NCBI GenBank assembly: GCA_016715965.1
Contig: JADJXG010000001.1
Coordinates: 2,485,501 to 2,549,500, forward strand
Length of the DNA: 64,000 nt
DNA from: Saprospiraceae bacterium
GTDB taxonomy: Bacteria > Bacteroidota > Bacteroidia > Chitinophagales > Saprospiraceae
Direction of reading: 5' to 3'
This document shows, in pieces, positions 8,454 to 17,853 of this stretch (position 1 is the first letter of the stretch; each line of letters opens with the position of its first letter). The notes beneath the pieces are model-generated. The model was not told the DNA's origin. It made no database searches and was given only the letters and a program-made list of their open reading frames with translations. Both the position numbers and the translations under genes were made by a program.

Positions 8454-9767
8454 ATGGATTCGATTCCTGTATCTGTTCTCCTGTTGCTCAACTTTCTGGT
8501 TCTGGTGATTGGATATGGGTATGTTTGGTTTAGTGGAATTAAAAAACACATTGTTTTTACATTTAGCTGGGTGATCTTTTCTATCTATTATTTTTTGACC
8601 CCTTTGTATTTTTATTTCAGTGACAGGAAAACGATTTGGGGAAAAAGTGAGGAATTGTTGGGATTGGGGGAGGACATTTCTGGATTTTATGGTTTGGGAT
8701 TTTTGTATTTTGCCATTGGACTTTTCACATTTTTCATCGGTTATCTATTTTTATACAAAACCAGCAAAGCCAGCTTGCACAAAATGGAATACGGCAGTAA
8801 GCATTGGATTGTTTGGATATTCTGGATTTTTTATTCCTTGATTCTGGTTAATTTTTTGCTCGAAGGGATCAACCCGATCGCCATTCTGCTGGGTGATGAT
8901 TCTGAGAGGACACTTTCTGAGACCGGAGGCAGCCATTATTTAAAAAATCTATCTGATTCACTGATCGGTTGCATTATCATAGGATCTATTCTTAAACTCA
9001 ACAAGCGTTCTTTGATATTAATGACTGTGTTTGGTGTGGTCTTATTTCTCCTGATGGGTTTCAGATATCGTCTGATTTTAGTTTTTCTTGGCTTGTTGAT
9101 TCCATGGCTGGCTACGGTAAAATTCAATTTTAAAAGGGCTTTCCAATTCGCGGGTGTTTTGGCAATTGCATTTTATTTGATTTTGTTTGTTACCTTCAAT
9201 AGATTTCGATTTGTATATGGCCAATGGGATGAATTGGACTATACTTTTACAGGTGCAGGAGTGGTGGAAACTTTGACAGAACAAACCAGAGGGTCTTTGG
9301 ATGATATCAATATTCTCAAATATTATTCAACAAACGAAGATGCCAAATATGATTATGGATTGACTTTTTTATTTTTCGTCGTGCGCGCTGCTCCAAGGGC
9401 ATTTTTTGGAGATTGGAAAGACAGCATGTACCCACCTCCCGCTTTCAAAATAATCAACGAAGCTTATAACCTTCCACCTTATTGGGGAAATACAGGCGAA
9501 GCGCCGCTTTTTTTAGCTTACTTTTATATGGCGGGAGGCTTTCTTGCTTTAATTATTTTGTGCTTTGTCACCGGATTATTCATCCGATTTTTCTCTGGAG
9601 GCTTGATGGTTACTGATCCACGGCATTTAAGTTTTATGACCATCCTTTGCTGTGCCTTATTTATGTGGTACACCCGTGGTTACTTTCCACAGTTTGTGGA
9701 TCATTTGTTTTTCCTTCTGATTCCGTTTTGGGTTTATTTTAAAATTTTGAAGCATGCCAAGCAATAG
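8454..9767 (+). CDS. O-antigen/oligosaccharide repeat-unit polymerase, Wzy-like
   Basis: A 437-residue integral membrane protein with roughly ten predicted helices and a large hydrophilic loop in its second half (about residues 255-345), the usual Wzy layout. There is no strongly conserved motif in this family, so the call rests on topology and on its place between Wzx and glycosyltransferase genes. The loop contains TRGSLDDINILKYY and PRAFFGDWKD; arginine-containing periplasmic loops are functionally important in known Wzy proteins. It would join repeat units at the periplasmic side. The end overlaps the next gene by 14 nt. Confidence 0.72.
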   Translation: MDSIPVSVLLLLNFLVLVIGYGYVWFSGIKKHIVFTFSWVIFSIYYFLTPLYFYFSDRKTIWGKSEELLGLGEDISGFYGLGFLYFAIGLFTFFIGYLFLYKTSKASLHKMEYGSKHWIVWIFWIFYSLILVNFLLEGINPIAILLGDDSERTLSETGGSHYLKNLSDSLIGCIIIGSILKLNKRSLILMTVFGVVLFLLMGFRYRLILVFLGLLIPWLATVKFNFKRAFQFAGVLAIAFYLILFVTFNRFRFVYGQWDELDYTFTGAGVVETLTEQTRGSLDDINILKYYSTNEDAKYDYGLTFLFFVVRAAPRAFFGDWKDSMYPPPAFKIINEAYNLPPYWGNTGEAPLFLAYFYMAGGFLALIILCFVTGLFIRFFSGGLMVTDPRHLSFMTILCCALFMWYTRGYFPQFVDHLFFLLIPFWVYFKILKHAKQ

Positions 9768-10851
9768 ACCCGTTTTGTTTATTGGCAACCTGCCTCCACC
9801 TGTCAATGGTCAGTCGTTGGCATTTGAGCTGGCTTACACTCAATACAAAGGAGACAAATACTTGATTTCTCAGAATTTTGAAGGCAAGAATTTTTGGATT
9901 AAATTAATTGGTACTGCAGCAGTTTGTTTCCGCTATTTGTATTTTTGCTGGTTCAAGAAGCCTTCTCTTTTGTATCTGGTTGGCTCTACTTCTATCCTGG
10001 GAGCCTGGAAGGATTTATTTTGTATCTGGTGCTTTTCAATGAGGAAAGTGAAAGTGATCGTCCATATTCATGGTTCGGGATTTGGTTTGTTTCTTAATAA
10101 ATATCCTTCCTGGATCCGTAACTGGGTAAGAGGTATGTATCGAAAGGTGAGTCAATTTTTTATTTTGGATGAGATGATGAGTTTAGAATACCTTTCACTG
10201 GGAAATGATGTTGTTACCAGAGTGGTGCGCAATTTTTATAATCCCTGTCTGGATGATTTTACATTCACAGAAAGATCCACTCAGAAAATTAAAATAGGGT
10301 ATTTGTCAAATATCTATTACCTCAAGGGAATTTTTGTTTTGTTGGATGCCTTCGAAATCATAATAAGAGAATATCCAGATCTTGAATTGCACATCGCTGG
10401 TAAAATATTATCTGATCAGCATTTGTCACTTGCAGAATGTCGCAAGAAGTTTTTATCAAGGGTGGACGGTATTCCCAATGTATTTTACCACGGAGAAGTC
10501 TATGGTGTTGCTAAATGTGAATTCTTGAATGAGGCAAATATTTTTGTTTTTCCGAGCATTCATCCAACGGAAGGAATTCCTTTGTCTATTCTCGAAGCGT
10601 TCAGAAGCGGTTGTGCGGTGATTGCTTCAGATACGCAATATATATCTGCATTGGTGACCCGGAAGGAAGGCCTTTGTTTCAAAACAGGATCTGTTGAGGA
10701 TTTGGTAAGCTGTTTGAGGATTTTTATAAATGATCCGCATGGTTTGAAACTTATTTCTTCGCACAATGTCGATCATGCAAAGACCAATTTCAGTCCGAAT
10801 CAATACATTCAATCCATTGAGAATGGGATCAAAGAAGAATTGAACAATTAA
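9754..10851 (+). CDS. Family 4 glycosyltransferase
   Basis: A 365-residue GT-B enzyme. The N-terminal half starts VLFIGNLPPPVNGQS (residues 7-21), a typical GT4 opening, with VIVHIHGSGFG near 105. The C-terminal nucleotide-sugar-binding half has KIGYLSNIYYLKGIFVLL near residue 185, ELHIAGKI near 211 and the retaining GT4 EX7E motif as EGIPLSILE near residue 271. It probably transfers a sugar during repeat-unit assembly. It overlaps both the polymerase gene (14 nt) and asnB (1 nt), so it is translated as part of the same operon. Confidence 0.87.
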   Translation: MPSNRPVLFIGNLPPPVNGQSLAFELAYTQYKGDKYLISQNFEGKNFWIKLIGTAAVCFRYLYFCWFKKPSLLYLVGSTSILGAWKDLFCIWCFSMRKVKVIVHIHGSGFGLFLNKYPSWIRNWVRGMYRKVSQFFILDEMMSLEYLSLGNDVVTRVVRNFYNPCLDDFTFTERSTQKIKIGYLSNIYYLKGIFVLLDAFEIIIREYPDLELHIAGKILSDQHLSLAECRKKFLSRVDGIPNVFYHGEVYGVAKCEFLNEANIFVFPSIHPTEGIPLSILEAFRSGCAVIASDTQYISALVTRKEGLCFKTGSVEDLVSCLRIFINDPHGLKLISSHNVDHAKTNFSPNQYIQSIENGIKEELNN

Positions 10852-12764
10852 TGTGCGGAATATTTGGAGCGATCGGTAAAAAATGCAATGTTTCCCCGGA
10901 AGCTGTGTTCCAATTGTTGAAGCACAGAGGTCCAGATGACAGAGGATTTTACAAAGATGAACAGCTCTTATTGGCGCATGTCAGATTGTCGATCGTCGAT
11001 TTGAGTTCCGGTGGTCATCAGCCAATGTTCAGTGCGGATGGTAATTTTGTATTGGTTTTTAATGGCGAAATATACAATTATCTGGAACTTAAAAAGGAGT
11101 TGGAAAGAGATTTTACTTTTAACACAGAAAGTGATACCGAAGTCTTATTGTGCGCATTGATCAAGTGGGGAATGGCTTGTCTCAATAAATTGAACGGAAT
11201 ATTTTCATTTGCCTTTTACAACATAGCAGAAAAGCGTCTATGGTTGTGCAGAGATCAGTTTGGTGTAAAACCACTTTATTACTTTCATGATGACACTGGA
11301 TTTTATTTCGCCTCAGAAATAAAGGCCATCACTGCGTTTGTTCATCCTGTTGGCATAAACACTGAAGGATTGTACAATTACCTGTATTTTATGTATTCGC
11401 CGGGAGAAACTGCGTTTCTTGATAATTTGTATAAACTTCCCGGTGGTCATTTTCTTGAGTTTGACCTTTCCATCAATCAGCACAAGGTAATAAAATATTT
11501 TCAGCTTCCTCTGGCGCAAAATGTTGTCAAACTTACCGCACTTGAAGAATCAATGCGCCTTCTGGAATCGATATTGTTAAAAAATATCGAACTCCAACTG
11601 AATGCGGACGTTCCTGTTGGATTCATGCTCTCAGGTGGCTTGGACAGCAGTTTGATTTTGGCCATGGCAAAAAAAATTCAGCCCAATACGGATTTTACTG
11701 CATATACCATTGCTGCTTCCACCAATTTTCTGAATGAAGGATTTTCAGACGATGTGCATTTTGCAAAATTGGTTTGTAGGCATCTGGGTGTTCGACACAA
11801 GATCATTGAAAATGACAATTTTGAAATGGAAGACATTGACCAATTGATTTATCATTTGGAAGAACCTCAGGCAGATATCAGTTCTTTCTTGGTGGGCCGA
11901 ATCGCGCAACAAGCGCGTCAGGATGGAGTTTTTGTTTTGATGAGCGGAGCTGGGGGAGATGATTTTTTTTCTGGTTACCGCAGACACCAGGCCATTTATT
12001 ATCAAAAGACGTTGGGTTGGTGGCCCGGCAGTTTTGTAATGTTAAAATATATTTCAGCTTGCCTGGGAAAGAACAGTTCGATCAATAGAAGACTCAACAA
12101 ATTTTTAAAATCATTTTCTTCAGATGGGCGCCAGTTAAATCTGGCATCTCTCTATGGTTGGATTGATTTTGATCAACTTAAATCTCTTTTAAATGATGCC
12201 CTCATTTTGGATCAGTGGATTGATCATCCAATTCGTCTGTACGAGACTGAATTTCAGAATTTACCTGCAGAGAATACATTAAACAAACTTTTGTATTTGG
12301 ATTCGAAGTACTTTTTGCCCGATCACAATTTGAATTACAACGACAAATTATCCATGGCCCATGGAGTAGAACTTAGAGTACCCCTGGTCAACATGGATCT
12401 TGCGAATTTTACAGCCAATCTTTCTGTTGAGTTTAAAATGAAAGCGGGAGAAACCAAATTCATTTTAAAAAAACTTGCAGAGAAATACCTGCCCGAAAAA
12501 GTAGTCTATCGATCAAAAACGGGATTTGGCGGACCTGTGCGATCCTGGTTTGATAAGCCCAATGGAGAAAAATTCTTAGACTTACTCGATAGCAATAAGC
12601 ACTATTTCAATAAAATTTTCAATGTTGAGAAACTGAGGAATCTTTATGATCTCAATCTAAAGGGTGAAGTCGATGCTTCTTATACTTTGCTGGGTGTTCT
12701 TTTCGTAGAATCCTGTTTGCGCCAATTTTATTTTAATGCTGGAGAATTAAAAATTAACTCATGA
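10851..12764 (+). CDS. asnB: Asparagine synthase (glutamine-hydrolysing) family amidotransferase
   Basis: The protein begins MCGIFG, so after methionine removal Cys is the N-terminal nucleophile of the class II glutamine amidotransferase domain (about residues 1-210; RGPDDRG, NGEIYNY and SDTEVLL motifs are present). The C-terminal synthetase domain has the ATP-binding SGGLDSS near residue 265 and YNDKLSMAHGVELRVPL near 500. Classical AsnB forms asparagine, but AsnB-like proteins within polysaccharide operons are often thought to amidate a sugar uronate or an attached group; its location between a glycosyltransferase and an oxidoreductase makes that plausible here. Length (637 aa) is normal for this cluster-associated subgroup. 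Confidence 0.88.
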   Translation: MCGIFGAIGKKCNVSPEAVFQLLKHRGPDDRGFYKDEQLLLAHVRLSIVDLSSGGHQPMFSADGNFVLVFNGEIYNYLELKKELERDFTFNTESDTEVLLCALIKWGMACLNKLNGIFSFAFYNIAEKRLWLCRDQFGVKPLYYFHDDTGFYFASEIKAITAFVHPVGINTEGLYNYLYFMYSPGETAFLDNLYKLPGGHFLEFDLSINQHKVIKYFQLPLAQNVVKLTALEESMRLLESILLKNIELQLNADVPVGFMLSGGLDSSLILAMAKKIQPNTDFTAYTIAASTNFLNEGFSDDVHFAKLVCRHLGVRHKIIENDNFEMEDIDQLIYHLEEPQADISSFLVGRIAQQARQDGVFVLMSGAGGDDFFSGYRRHQAIYYQKTLGWWPGSFVMLKYISACLGKNSSINRRLNKFLKSFSSDGRQLNLASLYGWIDFDQLKSLLNDALILDQWIDHPIRLYETEFQNLPAENTLNKLLYLDSKYFLPDHNLNYNDKLSMAHGVELRVPLVNMDLANFTANLSVEFKMKAGETKFILKKLAEKYLPEKVVYRSKTGFGGPVRSWFDKPNGEKFLDLLDSNKHYFNKIFNVEKLRNLYDLNLKGEVDASYTLLGVLFVESCLRQFYFNAGELKINS

Positions 12765-14890
12765 AACAAATTATACAAAACTTGTCTGATGGATCTACTT
12801 ATCTGATCGAAACAGAAAATCCTTCGCCCTCTGAATTTGAAGTTTTGATTCAGAATTCGCATTCTTTGGTTTCATCCGGTACAGAAAAGATGTTGACGGA
12901 ATTTGGTAGAAAGTCCTGGTTGGGTAAAATTAAATCACATCCTGATCAATTTTTTCAAGTTTTGGAGAAGATTCAATCAGAGGGATTGATTCATACCTAT
13001 CGCAAGGTGAAGTTAAAATTGGATCAGCCCATTCCACTTGGCTATTCAAGTGCCGGAGTTGTTATTGCGGTGGGAGAGAAAGTGAGAAATTTTAGGCCAG
13101 GTGATCGGGTTATATCTAATGGTTCACATGCTGAATTGGTCTGCATTTCGGAAAATTTGGTGTGTAAGATTCCGGAAGAACTTAGTTTTGAGCAGGCTGC
13201 ATTTACAGTAGTTGGTGCCATCGCTTTGCATGGAGTGCGTTTGGCAACTCCTGAAATTGGTGAAAAAATCGTGGTGATTGGTTTGGGCTTAATTGGTTTA
13301 TTGACGGCACAGATTTTGAGGATTGGTGGAGCCGATGTCATTGGAATCGATATCGATCCAAGCAAGGTTGAGTTGGCTAATAATTTGGGAATTGCGGCTT
13401 TTACTTCAATAGATTCTGATCAAACCATCCGTGAGATATTATATTGGAGCGCTGGGTTGGGAGTCGATGGGGTGGTCATAACCGCGAATTCTTCATCCAA
13501 TTTGATTATCCACCAAGCCTCGCAGATGTGTAGAAAAAGAGCGCGTATTGTTTTGGTAGGCGTCGTTGGACTTGATTTAAAGAGAGATGATTTTTATAAA
13601 AAAGAAATAAGTTTTCAGGTTTCTTGTTCTTATGGTCCGGGTCGGTATGATTTAAATTATGAGACAAAGAACCTGGATTTTCCACACGAGTATGTAAGGT
13701 GGACGGAGAATCGCAACTTTGAAGCAGTTTTAAAATTGATGCAATCAGGACAGCTGCAAGTGGAAAAATTAATTTCAGGTATTTTTTCTCTGGAAGAATA
13801 TGATCAGGTGTATGGGCAGCTCGGACAACAGGATAAGCCTGCAATTCTCTTCAAATATCATCCTCCAATAGAGAAGAAACAGATTCAGAAAATTCAAACA
13901 AAAATTTCAGGACATCCAGATAAGGCAGGCGTTTCAATAATAGGCTCAGGTTCATTTGTAAGCAATGTTATACTTCCGACCCTCAAAAAACTGGATGCAA
14001 ATTTGGTTTCGATTTATAGTTCTAATGCTGCACAAGTAGGATTTTTAGCTCAGAAATACAAGATACAGAAAATTCAGTCTGACACAAAATCTGTATTTTT
14101 GGATTCAGATATTCAGGGAGTAATTATAGCCAACAGGCACAAGTATCATGCGGCTTTAGTCGCAGATGGTTTGCAGAATCATAAAAATATTTTTGTGGAG
14201 AAACCTTTGGCGCTAAGTTTTGAAGAATTAGATCGGATTAAAAAGGAATTATTAGAGAGCAGGGGATCTCTGATGGTAGGTTATAACCGGAGATTCTCCA
14301 AATTTTCACAGTATCTTAAAATGCAGCTGATGCAAAGCAAAGCTCCCGTTCAGTTGGTGGGCATTATAAATGCAGGAAGCATTCCAATGGATCATTGGAT
14401 TCAGGATCCGGAGTTGGGTGGAGGTAGAATCATAGGTGAAGCATGTCACTATTTTGATTTGTTCATTTACTTGACGGGTAGTTTTATTTCTGAAGTATTT
14501 GCAAATTCGATGGGTGATCACCATTTGTACACCGATCATGCGACCATTCTATTAAAATTCGAGAATGGGTCATCTGCTACCATCCATTATTTTTCGAACG
14601 GTTCGAGCAAGTATCCAAAAGAGCGAATCGAAGCACATCAATTGGGAAAGACGTTTGTGATTGATAACTTTCAGTCTGTTTCCAGCTACGGAGCTAAGAA
14701 TCACTTTTCATCCCGAGGTTTGGACAAAGGTCATCTTTTGCAATTTAAAGAATGGTTAAAATTGTTAAAGGAAGGTGGTTCACCCCTCATCCCATTTGAT
14801 GAACTTTACAATTCAGCCTATGCAGTATTACAATCCTTGAAGTCGCTTCAGACCGGAATGCCGTTTAAATTGTCACAGACTATGCCTTGA
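12761..14890 (+). CDS. Two-domain oxidoreductase: zinc-type alcohol dehydrogenase fused to Gfo/Idh/MocA
   Basis: The N-terminal half (about residues 1-365) is a medium-chain dehydrogenase with PLGYSSAGVVIAVGEKV near 87, RPGDRVIS near 113 and the Rossmann motif VIGLGLIGLLTAQIL near 172. The C-terminal half (about 385-705) is a Gfo/Idh/MocA oxidoreductase with IIGSGSFVSNVILPTL near 391 and the EKPLAL catalytic motif near 483, followed by GYNRRFSK. This fused arrangement recurs in polysaccharide loci of several phyla, often beside AsnB-like genes. The natural substrate is not established; a sugar or nucleotide sugar oxidised by one domain and reduced by the other is a reasonable inference. It overlaps asnB by 4 nt and ends the + strand operon. 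Confidence 0.85.
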   Translation: MKQIIQNLSDGSTYLIETENPSPSEFEVLIQNSHSLVSSGTEKMLTEFGRKSWLGKIKSHPDQFFQVLEKIQSEGLIHTYRKVKLKLDQPIPLGYSSAGVVIAVGEKVRNFRPGDRVISNGSHAELVCISENLVCKIPEELSFEQAAFTVVGAIALHGVRLATPEIGEKIVVIGLGLIGLLTAQILRIGGADVIGIDIDPSKVELANNLGIAAFTSIDSDQTIREILYWSAGLGVDGVVITANSSSNLIIHQASQMCRKRARIVLVGVVGLDLKRDDFYKKEISFQVSCSYGPGRYDLNYETKNLDFPHEYVRWTENRNFEAVLKLMQSGQLQVEKLISGIFSLEEYDQVYGQLGQQDKPAILFKYHPPIEKKQIQKIQTKISGHPDKAGVSIIGSGSFVSNVILPTLKKLDANLVSIYSSNAAQVGFLAQKYKIQKIQSDTKSVFLDSDIQGVIIANRHKYHAALVADGLQNHKNIFVEKPLALSFEELDRIKKELLESRGSLMVGYNRRFSKFSQYLKMQLMQSKAPVQLVGIINAGSIPMDHWIQDPELGGGRIIGEACHYFDLFIYLTGSFISEVFANSMGDHHLYTDHATILLKFENGSSATIHYFSNGSSKYPKERIEAHQLGKTFVIDNFQSVSSYGAKNHFSSRGLDKGHLLQFKEWLKLLKEGGSPLIPFDELYNSAYAVLQSLKSLQTGMPFKLSQTMP

Positions 14891-15132
14891 CAAAGATTTT
14901 TTGAAAGACTTTGATTTTGGAAATAGTTCTACACGAAAAGTTTAATTAAAGTTATTTCCAGTCAAGGGTCGTTTTATTTTGGATTCTGAACTAGCGCAAT
15001 AAAATATACACCAGTGTTAGTTTCATTTTGTGAGTCAATTGAGTTTTCTTGATTTTGGCCTGGATGAACACAGACATTTTTTATTTGTACCTTGATCGAT
15101 TGAAAATAGTCAAAGCCTTGTTGGGGCAAATC

Positions 15133-16212
15133 TCAGCTCGATGCCAGTACTGACATCCATTCCGTCGCGATCATATCAGGATTGATTCGCTGGCCCAATG
15201 CATGAGATCTTTCAGCAAACTGGATTAATTCCGCATCGCTTAAATCCATGATCTTTACCATGTAGGATTTTAAGGATGTTATATTTGCGGTAGGGAAGAT
15301 ATAACCATTTTCTCCATGCTCAACAAATATGTCGTTGGCTCCACATGCATCAGACGAAAGAATGGGTAAGCCTGCTGCTGCAAACTCATGAATGGTCACA
15401 GACCAGGGTTCAAACAAACTAGGCACTAACAAAAAGCCTGAAGTTGTTATAATCTCCAATAATTCATTTTGAGTTCTAAAGCCATCCACGTGCAAGTTAT
15501 TTTTTGCAATGGATTCAATAACCAATGGTCCTTTACCGACAATGGTCAAGTTCCAATCTTTTTTATTTTCTATTTCATTCCATGCCTGCAGCATCATTTT
15601 TATTCCCTTCTCTGGTGCAAAACGACCAAGGTAAAGAAAGCGATGGGGATATTTTTTGTTTTTGACTGGATGGGATTTTTCAAAATATTCATTAAACAAT
15701 TCTAGATCCGCTGAATAACAACCTTCTAAGATCTCATCTGAAAAAAAGCCAAGAATTTGGGCGTATTTTTTCTGCCTTGGTCCTGCAACAGCAATGTGGC
15801 TGAATGCAGTTTTGTGGGTGTATTTAAAAATCAATCTGGCAATCCATTGTTTCCAGCTACCATGCCATTGAGTATCTGATAAGCTCACCACAGGCAGGTC
15901 AAAATTTTTTCTCCATTTTTTACAAACCTTTGTATACATTGGATCCATCCATCCTGAAGTAAAAATAATGGTAGCAGGAAGCTCCAGCAATTTTTTATAC
16001 AAAGTGTCTGAGTTGAAATCTGATCTCGAATAAACTTCCAGATGTTCAATGGACGGAGGGTGAAATTCCATTTTTAGATGATTTGTCCAGCGAACAACGG
16101 TAACCCTTGCATTCCAGTTGTTGATCAAACTGCGTATTACAGCCATATTGTAAGCCTGCAATTCGGCATACAGAAATACAATCTCTATTTTTCCATTGGA
16201 AGTCACATTCAT
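15133..16212 (-). CDS. Family 4 glycosyltransferase
   Basis: A 359-residue GT-B protein with the GT4 C-terminal domain: FLYLGRFAPEKGIKMMLQAW near residue 190, LTIVGKGPLV near 222, and the EX7E motif as EPWSVTIHE near residue 267, followed by AAAGLPILSSDACGA. The N-terminal half is less typical and contains FTSGWMDP and SLSDTQWHGS motifs. Probably transfers a sugar in surface polysaccharide synthesis. It faces the main operon tail to tail (242-nt gap) and is the second gene of a two-gene unit: its ATG overlaps the stop of the upstream methyltransferase by 4 nt. Confidence 0.85.
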   Translation of the reverse strand: MNVTSNGKIEIVFLYAELQAYNMAVIRSLINNWNARVTVVRWTNHLKMEFHPPSIEHLEVYSRSDFNSDTLYKKLLELPATIIFTSGWMDPMYTKVCKKWRKNFDLPVVSLSDTQWHGSWKQWIARLIFKYTHKTAFSHIAVAGPRQKKYAQILGFFSDEILEGCYSADLELFNEYFEKSHPVKNKKYPHRFLYLGRFAPEKGIKMMLQAWNEIENKKDWNLTIVGKGPLVIESIAKNNLHVDGFRTQNELLEIITTSGFLLVPSLFEPWSVTIHEFAAAGLPILSSDACGANDIFVEHGENGYIFPTANITSLKSYMVKIMDLSDAELIQFAERSHALGQRINPDMIATEWMSVLASS

Positions 16213-17009
16213 TGCTCCAAAATCAACAATATGTTTGGACTTACAATCAGATCTTTCGAACTTCTGCCGGTCACAAATAATTCAACTTTCATTTTCAACT
16301 TCAAGATGACAAGCAAAAAGATTCGGATCCAATTCAGCAGAGGATTGCGAATGTCCATGTTGGACTCAATCACCTGCAGTTTTGAAAATCCACAGGACAA
16401 ACCAAGTTGACTTGCTGAGGATGCATTCAAAAGACACTCATGGGTAAAATCTCCATAAGCATATCGATTGGGAAGGATGGCATCCATATTGGGTGTGCGA
16501 AAAATAATTTTACCTCCACGATTCAATCGGCTTTTTAATTTTAACATCAGCTGTACCAATTCATTTTTGGTGAAATGTTCGATGATATCCATGCCAAATA
16601 TCAAATCATAGTTGGATGGAGTATTGTTGAGATATTCATCGATGCCTGCACACTCAGCCTGAGTCACACCCATGGACTTTGCTACTTCAATTTGTTCGGG
16701 ACTGAGGTCCACCCCTTTAATTTGATGAAAACCATTTTCCATTAAGGCTTTCAGTAAGCTACCTGATCCACAACCAAGGTCCAGAATTCTGCTTTCTTTT
16801 GGAAAGTCCTTCAGGAGTGGAATTAGCTCTTGTTGAAATCTCCATTTTTCCTGATTGAAAAGTTGGATCATTTGATTCTTGTGTTGTCTGCCACTTTGTG
16901 TGGAGAAATAATTTTGGTAGAGCGTTTTTCGATATTCCAAATGGGTGAGATTTTTGGTTGAACAATGGTGTGAAAATAAAAAGATATATATACTTACAAG
17001 AAAACCCAA
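16209..17009 (-). CDS. Class I SAM-dependent methyltransferase
   Basis: The SAM-binding core is clear: SRILDLGCGSGSLLKAL (motif I), IKGVDLSPEQIEVAKSMGV (motif II) and DLIFGMDIIEHFTKNEL (motif III), then RLNRGGKIIFRTPNMD. This is the UbiG/Methyltransf_25-type fold, often found methylating sugars or attached groups in polysaccharide loci. The C-terminus has a hydrophobic segment (LLNWIRIFLLVILKL). The start is uncertain: the longest frame begins with TTG at 17009, but the preceding 23 residues look like untranslated or chance sequence, and homologous proteins usually start close to EYRKTLYQNY, where a TTG lies at 16940. No convincing ribosome-binding site decides between them. Confidence 0.8.
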   Translation of the reverse strand: MGFLVSIYIFLFSHHCSTKNLTHLEYRKTLYQNYFSTQSGRQHKNQMIQLFNQEKWRFQQELIPLLKDFPKESRILDLGCGSGSLLKALMENGFHQIKGVDLSPEQIEVAKSMGVTQAECAGIDEYLNNTPSNYDLIFGMDIIEHFTKNELVQLMLKLKSRLNRGGKIIFRTPNMDAILPNRYAYGDFTHECLLNASSASQLGLSCGFSKLQVIESNMDIRNPLLNWIRIFLLVILKLKMKVELFVTGRSSKDLIVSPNILLILEQ

Positions 17010-17092
17010 ATTTAGCAGGATTTTAATTATCAGACCATCGAATGGAGCTCAAAACAAGCCGGATACAATTCCCGCTGTTTCGCTTCTTCGCT

Positions 17093-17100
17093 TAACTTTG
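17093..17100 (+). promoter_or_regulatory. Bacteroidota -7 promoter element (TAACTTTG) before the FtsE-like gene
   Basis: TAACTTTG matches the Bacteroidota -7 consensus TAnnTTTG exactly and lies 15 nt before the ATG at 17115. A clear TTTG box at the usual upstream spacing is not seen, so this is a partial match. It predicts a very short leader. Confidence 0.45.
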
Positions 17101-17114
17101 CCCTTTATTTCTCT

Positions 17115-17792
17115 ATGGCAAATCTTGTGATCAGCGCAAAGAAGTTGATACTGAAGCATGGTAATGTTTTGGTATTAAATGATTTATACATTGATGTGCA
17201 GGAAAGGGACTGGGTCGAAGTCATTGGAGCCAGCGCATCTGGCAAGTCCACGCTTATTAAACTATTCTACGGGATGAAGCAAGACCTTGTCGGTACTATC
17301 TCAGTATTGGATTTTTCCCTCAATCCGGTCACCAGAGATTTTCAATCTGCCAGACGCCGAATGGGTTGTGTTTCAGAGTGGATTCCACTACTACCGGACA
17401 AAACAGTCCGAGCCAATTTGGCCATTGCCCTGAATGCAGCAGATAAAATCAAGGATCTCAACACAGCTCAGGTCATTGAAGATATTTTATCAAAATTCAA
17501 TCTGCAGGATAAGTCCGGCGAATTGGCTGAACAGCTCTCAAGTTCTGAAAGATTGTTGGTACAATTGTGCAGAGCATTGGTAATCAGACCTCGTCTGCTG
17601 TTGCTCGATGGATTGTTTGATCAGCTGGATGAAAATCTGATTCAGCTCACCAAAAATGAAATTCAACAAATTGCACTCAAAGATCCATTGACAGTCGTCT
17701 CTACCGGAATTTATCTCAAGCCCTATAGCCCCGAACACAAGCGTGTTTTTTCCCTGGAATTGGGAAAACTTAAGGAAATCAAGCCATCCTAA
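17115..17792 (+). CDS. FtsE-like ABC ATPase with degenerate catalytic motifs
   Basis: At 225 residues and with the LLPDKTVRANL stretch near residue 92, the protein resembles the cell-division ATPase FtsE, which pairs with FtsX to control peptidoglycan hydrolases. Walker A is intact (GASASGKST, about 38-46). Other ATPase motifs are altered: the Q-loop Gln appears to be Glu (VSEWIP), the signature is LSSSE rather than LSGGE, Walker B ends LLLLDGLFDQLD with Gly in place of the catalytic Glu, and the usual switch His after the D-loop is absent (VVSTGIY). It may bind ATP without efficient hydrolysis, acting as a structural partner. No ftsX is adjacent. The neighbouring ffh gene follows 61 nt later with its own promoter. 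Confidence 0.7.
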   Translation: MANLVISAKKLILKHGNVLVLNDLYIDVQERDWVEVIGASASGKSTLIKLFYGMKQDLVGTISVLDFSLNPVTRDFQSARRRMGCVSEWIPLLPDKTVRANLAIALNAADKIKDLNTAQVIEDILSKFNLQDKSGELAEQLSSSERLLVQLCRALVIRPRLLLLDGLFDQLDENLIQLTKNEIQQIALKDPLTVVSTGIYLKPYSPEHKRVFSLELGKLKEIKPS

Positions 17793-17796
17793 GCAC

Positions 17797-17827
17797 TTTG
17801 GTCATTGCTCTGACTTGTTTATCTTTG
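17797..17827 (+). promoter_or_regulatory. Bacteroidota-type promoter for ffh
   Basis: TTTG at 17797-17800, a 19-nt spacer and TATCTTTG at 17820-17827 match the Bacteroidota primary sigma consensus (TTTG, about 19 nt, TAnnTTTG). The box lies 26 nt upstream of the ffh start at 17854 and overlaps the last few bases after the preceding stop. Confidence 0.7.
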
Positions 17828-17853
17828 CGTGCTTTAACCAAAGTACACCAAAC

